A DNA stretch of 64,000 nucleotides, from the NCBI GenBank assembly GCA_020161535.1, contig JAIUNW010000001.1:434001-498000 (forward strand), in the 5' to 3' direction. Under the pieces are notes generated by a model. The model searched no databases. It had not been told where the DNA came from and worked only from the letters and a program-made list of their open reading frames with translations. The position numbers and the translations under genes are program-made. Below, piece after piece: positions 1-7,745 of the stretch (the stretch's first letter is position 1; each line of letters opens with the position of its first letter). The DNA is from Bacteroidota bacterium. Its GTDB lineage: Bacteria > Bacteroidota > Bacteroidia > Chitinophagales > Chitinophagaceae.

Positions 1-1017
1 TGCTGGCATGGCGTTTCCTACCACACCTTGCACGTTCGACAACTGCAGCCTTAACCCCGCCGTGCTTCTAGGCATCGCCATGAAATAAGTGCCGTTGCTG
101 CTCACAGGAACCGATGAGATAACATTGCCGAGCACATTCACCAGGTTCACATACAGTTGCCCGCCGGCATTGGTGCCTGGCTCGCCCGATGTAAAAATAT
201 TCGTGAATGTATTATTGGCCGAATTATTGGCATCGTGCCAAACTGTGCCACTGATCAGCGGCACATTGAAGCGCAGGTTGCTGATGGCAATGGCTTGTAG
301 CGATGGATTCGAATAACTGGTTACCAACGGCGGATTTTTATAGGTAACCACCAACTTGTCTACGGCATTGTTATATTGAAGACGGATGGTGCCTTCTTGG
401 TCGCTGTTTCCTCTGGTACCAGAATTGCCACCGTTACCATTCGTCGTGGTGGCAGATACCTGGTTAAAACCGGTCGTCAACCACGCAGGGGTTTGCGGGT
501 CCATCACAGTAATAACAGCATTGCCACTGGAAAGGCCTGCATTGGTAGCGGCAAACGAAACAAAGTCAATATATGAGGGGTTACGTGACGAATACTTATC
601 AATATCGCCTATATATAAGCTGATGTTGTACACCGGCTGGCTGAACTCATAGGTAACTGTCAGGTATTTCGACTTATCACTCCAGTCAACATCCAACTCA
701 AGCAGGGAACTTGTGTAAGAACTGGGCATATAAAAGAACCCTGATCGGCTGTTTGTGGGACTTACAGCAGGCGGCATGGTACTTCCGCTGGTTCCACTGG
801 TAATAACATCTCTCCAACTGCTCGGCTCATTATTAAAGATGGTCACCTTGACGTCTACTCCGGGCGCCACATCATATGCAGTGCCTGTCAGTGCACCATC
901 GGCCCAGGGCGTCGAAAAAGAACTTCCCCAGTCAAGGTTGTAGGTTTGCGCCTTACCCGCATGCGGGTAAACCAGGGCAAACAATGAAAGGATACAGATG
1001 TAAAATATTGGTTTCAT
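1..1017 (-). CDS. Secreted protein with SdrD-like domain, 3' part beyond window
   Basis: The reading frame is open for 339 codons on the minus strand from the ATG at 1017 and runs off the left edge, so only the N-terminal part is seen. Residues 1-24 form a signal peptide (hydrophobic core FYICILSLFALVY, likely cleaved after GKAQ). The next 220 residues are Ser/Thr/Asn-rich and beta-like, as in large surface proteins. Around residues 250-320 there is a segment with SGTVWHDANN, GEPGTNAGG and SNGTY, which resembles the SdrD B-like/Cna-B type repeats often found in large Bacteroidota surface proteins. Probably exported to the cell surface; whether a type IX secretion tail follows cannot be seen. 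No enzymatic motif is visible. The start is the first ATG in front of the signal peptide. Confidence 0.75.
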   Translation of the reverse strand, partial: MKPIFYICILSLFALVYPHAGKAQTYNLDWGSSFSTPWADGALTGTAYDVAPGVDVKVTIFNNEPSSWRDVITSGTSGSTMPPAVSPTNSRSGFFYMPSSYTSSLLELDVDWSDKSKYLTVTYEFSQPVYNISLYIGDIDKYSSRNPSYIDFVSFAATNAGLSSGNAVITVMDPQTPAWLTTGFNQVSATTTNGNGGNSGTRGNSDQEGTIRLQYNNAVDKLVVTYKNPPLVTSYSNPSLQAIAISNLRFNVPLISGTVWHDANNSANNTFTNIFTSGEPGTNAGGQLYVNLVNVLGNVISSVPVSSNGTYFMAMPRSTAGLRLQLSNVQGVVGNAMPA

Positions 1018-1340
1018 TTGAATGGGATTCTACGTCGTTACCGTATTCAACGCAGAATTTGCCCTAGTTCTTACATGTATTGCAGAAAATACTAGGTTGA
1101 ATGGGCAATATTTCGATCAATGACCCGATTCCACCTGCGGTTGGAGGATATTTTTGACCGCCTTTCTTTGGAAAAACGCTGTCAGCGTAGGCGATGTTGA
1201 GCCTTTCGTTTAGCCAGCGGCAAACAACCATCGAAAAACCTGCACGGAATTTAACGAGTCGCGAATGGGAATTGTACGATTAGGCAGGTTTCTTTAAAAA
1301 AACCAGGCAGCAAGTGTGTAATACCGAAAGTAGCGAAGGG
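1018..1340. other. Intergenic region, 323 bp, no gene seen
   Basis: No convincing reading frame lies between the M42 peptidase stop and the start of the secreted protein, both on the minus strand. Around 1275-1305 there is a weak GGTTT/AAACC hairpin with an A/T-rich loop that could end transcription of the peptidase gene. No exact TAnnTTTG promoter element was found in front of the ATG at 1017. Confidence 0.4.
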
Positions 1341-2459
1341 CTATTTCAAATACGATAAATCAGTTTTTGGGCTTAGCACCAGCAAGGTCTCATACATGAG
1401 CCGGATGGTTTCTTCGATGTCTGATTTGTGCAGCATCTCTACGGTGGTATGCATATAGCGTAGGGGAATACTGATCAGCACCGACGGGCAACCATCGTTC
1501 GCATACGCAAATGAATCGGTATCTGTACCCGTGCTGCGGCTGGCTGCCCGCAATTGGTAAGGGATCTTGTTCTTATCAGCAATATCCAACACCAGTTGTA
1601 ATAGTTTGTTGTGTACAGCGGGCGCATAGGCCATCGAAGGGCCTTTGCCACACACACAATCACCTTCAATGATTTTGTTCACCATCGGTGTAGAGGTATC
1701 GTGCGTAACATCGGTAATGATGGCGATATTCGGTTTGATGCGACGGGCAATCATTTCAGCACCACGCAAACCAATCTCCTCTTGCACTGCATTTACAATG
1801 TATAAACCGTAGGGAAGTTTTTTCTTGTTCTCTTTGAGCAAACGCGCCACCTGCGCAATCATAAAACCGCCAATTCGATTGTCGAAAGCACGGGCGATAT
1901 AATTGTTGTTTGCGAGTTCATCAAAACCATCCTGGTAGGTCACGACCGATCCAATGCGGATGCCCAGTTCTTCCACTTCTTTTTTATTGCGCGCACCACA
2001 ATCGAGAAAAAGATTATCAACCTTGGGCGATGGTTCTTTTTGGTCGGGATTACCCAGCCGAGTATGAATGGCCGGCCAGCCAAACACCGCTTTCACCGGG
2101 CCTTTTTTACCATGAATCAACACGCGCTGTGCGGGCGCTACCTGGTGGTCAACACCGCCATTGCGTTTGAGATAAATAAGACCTTCGTTGTTGATATAAT
2201 TCACAAACCAACTGATCTCGTCGGCATGCGCTTCGATCACTATTTTAAAAGGCGCGTCGGGATTGATGACGCCCACCACGGTACCATAGGGATCCACAAA
2301 ATGGGTGTCCACATAGGGCTTCAGGTAGTTCAGCCATACTTTCTGTCCGGCAGCTTCAAAGCCGACCGGCGAAGGGGTGTTGAGGTAGTCTTTGAGAAAC
2401 TGGTGGGTGCTGTCGTTTAAAAGGCCTTTCTTTTTCTTCGCTGATTTTGCAACTGCCAT
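1341..2459 (-). CDS. M42 family metallopeptidase (glutamyl aminopeptidase type)
   Basis: A 372-residue cytoplasmic aminopeptidase of the M42 family, which removes N-terminal residues from peptides with a two-metal centre. The family's metal ligands and catalytic residues are visible in order: H78 and D80 in EAHADEIS, D193 in RAFDNRIGG (bridging metal ligand), E227-E228 in VQEEIGLRGA (catalytic base and ligand), D250 in ITDVTHD, and a late His in RYMHTTVEM. Length is normal for the family. An 11-residue lysine-rich N-terminal extension precedes the conserved domain. The start is ATG at 2459. The lipoprotein gene ends 14 bp upstream on the same strand, so the two are probably cotranscribed. M42 enzymes include glutamyl aminopeptidases, tetrahedral aminopeptidases and some cellulase-annotated proteins; substrate preference is not readable from sequence. 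Confidence 0.92.
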   Translation of the reverse strand: MAVAKSAKKKKGLLNDSTHQFLKDYLNTPSPVGFEAAGQKVWLNYLKPYVDTHFVDPYGTVVGVINPDAPFKIVIEAHADEISWFVNYINNEGLIYLKRNGGVDHQVAPAQRVLIHGKKGPVKAVFGWPAIHTRLGNPDQKEPSPKVDNLFLDCGARNKKEVEELGIRIGSVVTYQDGFDELANNNYIARAFDNRIGGFMIAQVARLLKENKKKLPYGLYIVNAVQEEIGLRGAEMIARRIKPNIAIITDVTHDTSTPMVNKIIEGDCVCGKGPSMAYAPAVHNKLLQLVLDIADKNKIPYQLRAASRSTGTDTDSFAYANDGCPSVLISIPLRYMHTTVEMLHKSDIEETIRLMYETLLVLSPKTDLSYLK

Positions 2460-2473
2460 GAAATAAAAAAATT

Positions 2474-2944
2474 TTACTGGCCCAAGAGTACAAAGGGCCG
2501 GGTGGTAAGGGTATCGCTCAGGTTACCGGCCTTGTCTTTCACCACAATCTTTAATTGCAGCGTATCATTCTGGTCGGGCTGGCTTTGCAGGAACTGAACA
2601 TATAAAGCCGAATGGGTGAAATTAAGTTCAATTTCGCCCTTGGAGTTATCAGGAAATTCAGGGAGGCTGCCGTAGATCGGGAAATACGGACGAATGGGTT
2701 CACGCGTATTCAGCAACACCGGAATATAACAAATGGATGAGTCGCGAATACCTGAAAGATCACCCTCTTTGTCGGTGTATTTCAGCGTAAAACCAAATAC
2801 GCCCTCGGGCACATAAGGCACCACCGTGGGTTGGTCAACCAGTTCCAACTGCGGCTTGGTTTCATAGTTGCTCTTACCGCAGGCAGTCATTCCCACTAAA
2901 AAAATCAATGCAGCGAGGCCGGGCAAAAACGATTTCCGAATCAT
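2474..2944 (-). CDS. Conserved lipoprotein of unknown function
   Basis: A 156-residue protein with a lipoprotein signal: hydrophobic stretch LPGLAALIFLV followed by lipobox VGMTAC, placing the lipidated Cys at residue 22. The mature part is beta-rich, with phrases such as DKEGDLSGIRDSSICY and VKDKAGNLSDTLTT, typical of small Ig-like or cadherin-like lipoproteins of Bacteroidota. No catalytic motif is seen. It is transcribed upstream of the M42 peptidase (14-bp gap) and divergently from the LuxE-like gene, with only 52 bp between the two start codons, so both promoters must lie in that short gap. Function unknown. Confidence 0.8.
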   Translation of the reverse strand: MIRKSFLPGLAALIFLVGMTACGKSNYETKPQLELVDQPTVVPYVPEGVFGFTLKYTDKEGDLSGIRDSSICYIPVLLNTREPIRPYFPIYGSLPEFPDNSKGEIELNFTHSALYVQFLQSQPDQNDTLQLKIVVKDKAGNLSDTLTTRPFVLLGQ

Positions 2945-2996
2945 ATTGCATCTATCTTGCGAACGAATTTATCAACTACCGGGTGATAAACCTAAC

Positions 2997-3989
2997 ATGC
3001 GAAGCGAATTGATTCATAAAATTTTCCAATTGCAGGGCGCGCCTTCGGCGGATCTGTTGTTGGAAGTGTATCGGTACCAGTATGCGTTCAATCCCGTTTA
3101 CCGGCGCTGGTGCGATGCGATCGATCGCGCGCCACAACAAGTGAACCAGCCCGCGTTGATTCCTTTTCTGCCGATTTCTTTTTTCAAAACGCATGCCGTG
3201 CAAACGGGTGATTTTACCCCCGAATCCTGGTTCGAAAGCAGTGGCACAACGGGCAGTGTTAACAGTCGGCATTTTTTAAGATCGATGGATCTCTATCGCC
3301 AGAGTTTCCTGGCGGGTTTTCGGCGCTTTTATGGTGAGCCGGGTGATTATTGCATATTGGGACTATTACCGGCCTACCTGGAAAGAGCCCACTCTTCGCT
3401 GGTGGTAATGGTCGATGAACTGATCCGCTTATCGGGCCATCCGCAAAGTGGCTTCTATTTATATGACCAGGAAAAGCTGGCCGCTACCCTGCAAAACCTG
3501 GAAAATGCCGACCAACAAACGATTTTGTTCGGCGTCACTTTTGCCCTGATCGATTTTGCCGAACGCTTCCCCATGCCGCTGCGGCACACCATTATAATGG
3601 AAACCGGCGGCATGAAAGGCCGTGGCAAGGAGCTTACCCGGGCTGAATTGCACGAAATTTTTGCCAGCGCTTTTAACCAGCCAGCCATCCACGCCGAATA
3701 CGGTATGACCGAACTCTTGTCGCAGGCCTATGCCCGCAACCAGGGAATTTTTTATGCCCCACCATGGCTGCAAGTGATATTGCGAATCGATGATGATCCA
3801 CTGATTATTAAGGAGATAGAGACAATTACCGACCAGGGAATTATCAATATAATCGACCTTGCCAACCTCGATTCTTGCTGCTTTATAGCCACCGACGACC
3901 TGGGTCGGCTACATCCCGATGGCGGCTTTGAGGTGCTGGGGCGGGTCGACCAGGCCGATATAAGGGGTTGTAGTCAATTGGCAGTTTAA
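2997..3989 (+). CDS. LuxE-type acyl-protein synthetase/acyltransferase
   Basis: A 330-residue member of the LuxE/acyl-protein synthetase family, distant relatives of ANL adenylating enzymes that activate a carboxylic acid with ATP and pass it to a protein thiol or carrier. Visible motifs are the P-loop-like SSGTTGS at 81-87, GGMKGRG at 204-210 and AEYGMTELLSQAY at 233-245, matching the family's AMP-binding core. The frame is open further upstream to 2868, but that stretch overlaps the divergent lipoprotein gene and has no similarity to the family; ATG at 2997 gives the normal length. No luxC, luxD, acyl carrier protein or polyketide genes are nearby, so the acid and the acceptor are unknown. 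A strong terminator follows the stop codon. Confidence 0.85.
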   Translation: MRSELIHKIFQLQGAPSADLLLEVYRYQYAFNPVYRRWCDAIDRAPQQVNQPALIPFLPISFFKTHAVQTGDFTPESWFESSGTTGSVNSRHFLRSMDLYRQSFLAGFRRFYGEPGDYCILGLLPAYLERAHSSLVVMVDELIRLSGHPQSGFYLYDQEKLAATLQNLENADQQTILFGVTFALIDFAERFPMPLRHTIIMETGGMKGRGKELTRAELHEIFASAFNQPAIHAEYGMTELLSQAYARNQGIFYAPPWLQVILRIDDDPLIIKEIETITDQGIINIIDLANLDSCCFIATDDLGRLHPDGGFEVLGRVDQADIRGCSQLAV

Positions 3990-4103
3990 AATATTTTTAA
4001 TTTTTATGCAGCACATCCGAATCGGGTGTGGTCTTTTCAACAGGAAGGTATCTGTTTACCATCTTTCTGACCAGAACTTACTGCTTAACTGCTTACCGCC
4101 ACT

Positions 4104-4135
4104 AACCGGGATCTTTGGGATCCCGGTTTTTATTT
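4104..4135 (+). terminator. Rho-independent terminator after the LuxE-like gene
   Basis: A perfect 10-bp stem (4104-4113 with 4119-4128, arms AACCGGGATC and GATCCCGGTT) with a 5-base loop is followed by TTTTATTT on the plus strand. It lies 115 bp after the LuxE-like stop and overlaps the end of the convergent sugar-isomerase gene by a few bases. Confidence 0.8.
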
Positions 4136-4969
4136 GATCGATTTGATAAAGGCAATACTTACCGGCACCTGCTCAAACGACCGGTCGCTCTCATCTTCTA
4201 TATAATACTTTTTAATCCCGATTTTTTGCGCTGTTTGCAAAATAGCCACCATATCGAGTTGCCCCTGCCCCACCGGCACATTGTTATTGCCGGATGTGCC
4301 GCCAGTGGGACTTCGGGCCACCCCGGGTTTCAGGTCTTTAACATGCATTAAATAAAATCGTTTCGGGTATTTTTTCAACAGCTCAACGGGGTCTTTGCCG
4401 GGAAAATAAACCCAGAGGATGTCCATTTCAAAGCCCACATACCGCGGGTTGGTTTTGGCTGCCAGCAGGTCGAAATAGGTTCCCTTGCCCCAATCGGCAA
4501 ATTCGTAGCCGTGGTTGTGGTAGCAGAACAGCAATCCGTATTGGTCTTTGAGTATTTTACCGGCTGCATTGAAATCATTGGCGGCCTTCAAGGTGGTGGC
4601 TTCGGTAAAGCCGGTCGAATCGTGCGGAATCCAGGCCACCCGCACATAAGACGCCCCCAGGGTTTTAGCCGCCTGCCCTACTTCATCGGTTTTTTTGGTC
4701 AGGTCATCATAACTCACCCCATAAGAAGAGCAGGTGAGCCCGCGCTCGTCCAATAGTGCCTTTAGTTCTGCCGCTGTTTTGCCAAATAAACTGGAGAATT
4801 CAATATCGCTAATGCCCATGCCTTTGATGGCATCGAGTGTTCCGGGCACATCTTTGGCAAAGGCATCGCGAAAGCTATAGGAAACCACGCCGGGTTGGAT
4901 TTGTGCACACAAAGCATGCACTAACAGGCAGGCACAAACGAAAACGACTATTTTCTTCATCATGAACAT
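4130..4969 (-). CDS. Exported sugar phosphate isomerase/epimerase-like TIM barrel
   Basis: A 279-residue protein of the xylose isomerase-like TIM-barrel family (AP endonuclease 2 superfamily). Residues about 3-23 form a signal peptide (KKIVVFVCACLLVHALCAQ), so it should act in the periplasm. Visible family landmarks are GVVSYSFRD after the signal, DIEFSSLFG, CYHNHGYEF (metal-ligand His region), EMDILWVYFPGKDP, LMHVKDLK and YYIEDE near the C terminus (ligand Glu). It is the last gene of the minus-strand run, 16 bp after the Gfo/Idh/MocA gene. The partner genes suggest isomerisation or cleavage of an oxidised sugar rather than a sugar phosphate; that is inference. Three ATGs at 4969, 4963 and 4960 all give a usable signal peptide. 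Confidence 0.85.
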   Translation of the reverse strand: MFMMKKIVVFVCACLLVHALCAQIQPGVVSYSFRDAFAKDVPGTLDAIKGMGISDIEFSSLFGKTAAELKALLDERGLTCSSYGVSYDDLTKKTDEVGQAAKTLGASYVRVAWIPHDSTGFTEATTLKAANDFNAAGKILKDQYGLLFCYHNHGYEFADWGKGTYFDLLAAKTNPRYVGFEMDILWVYFPGKDPVELLKKYPKRFYLMHVKDLKPGVARSPTGGTSGNNNVPVGQGQLDMVAILQTAQKIGIKKYYIEDESDRSFEQVPVSIAFIKSIK

Positions 4970-4984
4970 TTTTATGGTTGCCGG

Positions 4985-6322
4985 TTACAGTGTTGGTGCC
5001 CAGCCTTTTTCATATTCGCGGGTCCACAACTTGGTCGCGGCGCTATTGTTGATGATATGCCCGTTACTGGCATCGCAGTGCAATACTGATCCGGTACGAT
5101 AAGCGATATTGCCCAATTGCGGTAGCAGCGTAGAGATCTGCCCTTCCGTAATGGGCGAAGTTAGTGTTGTTTTTCCCCTGATACTATCGGCAAAATTGAT
5201 CAGGTGCAGCGCATCGAGGGTTTCTCCCATGCCTACATTGGTTGCTTCAATTTGTCCAACGTTGCTTTTCACTTCGCGCACCAACTTTCCCTTTTCATCG
5301 TGAATGCGGTAATCATCGCCACCCGGTATCACCAGGCTGCCTTGGGTACCATAAAAAATGACGCCGCGCGTGCTGCCTTCCTCCGGATAAATATTGCAAC
5401 TGCGGCTCTCCCAGGTGATGGCCGTATTATTGGGAAATTCGTAGGTGATGGTTTGGGTATCGGGGGTTTGCCAATCGTCTTTGAATTGAAAGCGACCACC
5501 GGCCGACACCACCTTGGTCGGGAAACTTACGCCGAGTCCCCAGCGCATCACATCCAATTCATGGGTGCCATTGTTCAAAGCTTCGCCCGTGCCCCAATGC
5601 CAGAACCAATGCCAGTTATAGTGAATCAGGTTGTCCTGGTAAGGTCTGCGTGGCGCCGGCCCCTGCCATAAATCATAATTAAGATGGTCCGGTACAGGCA
5701 CCAACTTACCGGTGCCAATACTGCCCCGGTTATTGCTGTACCAGCCTTTGGCAAAATAAGGTCGACCTATAATACCGTCTTTCAGTTCCTGCATAGCGTG
5801 TTGCACACCCGGAAATGAGCGGCGCTGGTTGCCCATCTGGATCAGGCGATTGTATTTCTTGGCCGCCTTCACCAGCATTTCGCCTTCGGCCGGATTGTGC
5901 GAACAGGGTTTTTCAACATATACATGTTTACCGGCTTGTACCCCCAACATCGTCGCTGGCGCATGCCAGTGATCAGGCGGTGCTGCCACCAACGCATCGA
6001 TGTCTTTTGATTCAAGCATCTTACGTACATCTGTAAACGCTTTTGGCTTTTTGCCGGTTTTCTTTTCAATGAGGGCGATGGTTTTAGCAAGCACTTTGCT
6101 GTCTACATCACAGATGGCACCGACTTCTACATTGGGCAAGGCCGAGAATAATGAGGCGAGGTATTCACCCCGGCTATTGGTGCCCATCACGCCCACCACC
6201 AGTTTTTCATTGGGGGAACCATTGAATGCCAGCAAGGGAAAATCAGCAACAAGTAAGGCAGATCCGGCCAAAGCCGTTTTGCGCAAAAAATCGCGGCGGG
6301 AAGCAGTCGTCAACTTTCGCAT
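4985..6322 (-). CDS. Tat-exported Gfo/Idh/MocA family oxidoreductase
   Basis: A 445-residue NAD(P)-dependent oxidoreductase. The N terminus carries a twin-arginine signal (SRRDFLRKTALAGSALL, residues 8-24), implying export in a folded, cofactor-loaded state. The Rossmann segment follows with LVVGVMGTNSRGEYL (41-55) and the family hallmark EKPCSHNPAEGE at 137-148. The C-terminal part holds the GHELDVMRWGLG-type helix (here THELDVMRWGLG) and tryptophan/aspartate-rich sugar-binding stretches. It starts 3 bp after the DUF1080 stop and is followed after 16 bp by the isomerase-like gene, so the three form one transcription unit. Related proteins oxidise sugars at C3 or act as NAD-dependent glycosidases (GH109 type). 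Substrate is not readable here. Confidence 0.92.
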   Translation of the reverse strand: MRKLTTASRRDFLRKTALAGSALLVADFPLLAFNGSPNEKLVVGVMGTNSRGEYLASLFSALPNVEVGAICDVDSKVLAKTIALIEKKTGKKPKAFTDVRKMLESKDIDALVAAPPDHWHAPATMLGVQAGKHVYVEKPCSHNPAEGEMLVKAAKKYNRLIQMGNQRRSFPGVQHAMQELKDGIIGRPYFAKGWYSNNRGSIGTGKLVPVPDHLNYDLWQGPAPRRPYQDNLIHYNWHWFWHWGTGEALNNGTHELDVMRWGLGVSFPTKVVSAGGRFQFKDDWQTPDTQTITYEFPNNTAITWESRSCNIYPEEGSTRGVIFYGTQGSLVIPGGDDYRIHDEKGKLVREVKSNVGQIEATNVGMGETLDALHLINFADSIRGKTTLTSPITEGQISTLLPQLGNIAYRTGSVLHCDASNGHIINNSAATKLWTREYEKGWAPTL

Positions 6323-6325
6323 GGG

Positions 6326-7054
6326 TTATAATTTGCGGATATAAATATTCTTGAAGGCCACCCGGTTGCCATGATCCTGCAACAAGATACGGCCGGCCTG
6401 CACCAGACCAAAACCAGGCAGGTCTTTGTACTTGCTGATCGCGATTAGGTCGTTAAATGCCTGGCTGCCTCTTTCGTAGCTAAGCACTTTTTTACCATTG
6501 AGCCAATGTTCTACATGACTGCCTTTTGATACTATGCGGGCATGGTTCCATTCACCCGTCGGGTTCACTTTTTTGTTAGCGGCGGCGGGAATCAAATCGT
6601 AGAGCGAACCGATGGTGCGGTTGCCATTGCGACCCAGTTTCGCATCGGGATGATGGACATCGTCGAGTACCTGGAATTCCAAACCCAGGGCCGAACGCGG
6701 ATTCGCCGGCACCGGTTGGTTGGGATCAACAAAATATTTTATGCCGCTGTTGGCGCCTTCGGTTAAACGGAAATCAACCAGCAATTCAAAATCACTGTAG
6801 AGCGCGCGGGTAACGATATCGCCGCCATTTACAGACTCTTTCCCTTCTGCAGGAAGTACTTCGATGATACCGTCGTGGATCGACCAACCCTGCGCCGGAA
6901 AATGATCAAGAAAAGCGCCTTTCCAACCCGTCGTGTCCTTGCCATTGAAGAGCAGGGTCCAGCCTTGCTTTTTTTGTTTGGGCGATAAATTATTGTCCTG
7001 CGCAACAGCAGACAATGTAGCCAGCACCAGCAGGCAAACAGCAATCCTTCTCAT
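6326..7054 (-). CDS. Secreted DUF1080 (3-keto-disaccharide hydrolase domain) protein
   Basis: A 242-residue protein with signal peptide (RRIAVCLLVLATLSAVAQ, residues 2-19) and one DUF1080/PF06439 concanavalin-like domain. Family marks are WTLLFNGKDTTGWKG near residue 32, SDFELLVDFRLTEGANSGIKYFV, LGLEFQVLDD, WNHARIVSKGSHVEHWLNG and the closing GRILLQDHGNRVAFKNIYIRKL-type strand. PF06439 members include enzymes that cleave 3-keto disaccharides/glycosides. It sits directly upstream of a Gfo/Idh/MocA oxidoreductase (3 bp) and an isomerase-like TIM barrel, the gene company expected of that pathway. A second DUF1080 lipoprotein lies at 33210-33968. Whether it is a lyase/hydrolase or a binding protein cannot be decided from sequence. 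Confidence 0.9.
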   Translation of the reverse strand: MRRIAVCLLVLATLSAVAQDNNLSPKQKKQGWTLLFNGKDTTGWKGAFLDHFPAQGWSIHDGIIEVLPAEGKESVNGGDIVTRALYSDFELLVDFRLTEGANSGIKYFVDPNQPVPANPRSALGLEFQVLDDVHHPDAKLGRNGNRTIGSLYDLIPAAANKKVNPTGEWNHARIVSKGSHVEHWLNGKKVLSYERGSQAFNDLIAISKYKDLPGFGLVQAGRILLQDHGNRVAFKNIYIRKL

Positions 7055-7091
7055 GACTGAAATTTATCTAAAAAACAGGTGACATATTCAC

Positions 7092-7730
7092 TCAGTCCTT
7101 TTCCAACCGATAGATCTCCTGAATATCCTTGAGAATATGTGCAAAATCCAATTTTAAGTCGATCAGTTTGCCATTGTGTAAATCGAAAACCCAGCCATGC
7201 ACCGTCGGGTAACCATGATCGTTATAAGCCTGTTGCACACTGGCAAGCTTGATTACATTGACGCATTGTTCCTGCACATTTAATTCTACCAGTCGGTTGT
7301 ACCGGGCCGTTTCGTTGGTAATGGCATTGAGCTCTTTGCGGTGCAAGCGGTACACATCCCTGATATTGCGCAACCAGGGGTTTAGAATGCCCAGGTCTTT
7401 GGCCTGCATAGCGGCTTTTACGCCACCACAATTGTAATGTCCACAAACAATGATGTGTTTTACGCCGAGGTAACGAACGCCATAGTTGAGTACCGACATC
7501 ACGTTAAGATCAATCGAGTTTACCAGGTTGGCTACATTGCGATGTACAAACACTTCGCCGGGTTGCAAACCCATAATTTCTTCGGCCGTAACGCGACTAT
7601 CACTGCAGCCGATATAGAGATAATCTGGTTGCTGGTCGCGGGCGATTTTTTCAAAAAACTGTTTATCTGTTGCCTGCTTTTCTGCTATCCACTTTTTGTT
7701 GTTCTCAAAAATCTGGTCGTAACTGGTCAT
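7092..7730 (-). CDS. can: Beta-class carbonic anhydrase
   Basis: A 212-residue cytoplasmic beta-carbonic anhydrase converting CO2 and water to bicarbonate. Zinc ligands and the Asp-Arg dyad are all present: C42, D44 and R46 in GCSDSRVTAEE, and H98 with C101 in VCGHYNCGGV. The conserved QPGEVFVHRNVANLV (56-70) follows the first motif. Length matches the E. coli Can type. It lies between the membrane cytochrome gene (15-bp gap upstream) and the DUF1080 gene (37-bp gap downstream), all on the minus strand. Such placement suggests read-through from the upstream operon, but carbonic anhydrase has no obvious link to either module and may also have its own promoter. Confidence 0.96.
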   Translation of the reverse strand: MTSYDQIFENNKKWIAEKQATDKQFFEKIARDQQPDYLYIGCSDSRVTAEEIMGLQPGEVFVHRNVANLVNSIDLNVMSVLNYGVRYLGVKHIIVCGHYNCGGVKAAMQAKDLGILNPWLRNIRDVYRLHRKELNAITNETARYNRLVELNVQEQCVNVIKLASVQQAYNDHGYPTVHGWVFDLHNGKLIDLKLDFAHILKDIQEIYRLEKD

Positions 7731-7745
7731 ATGTTATCGTTTCTG

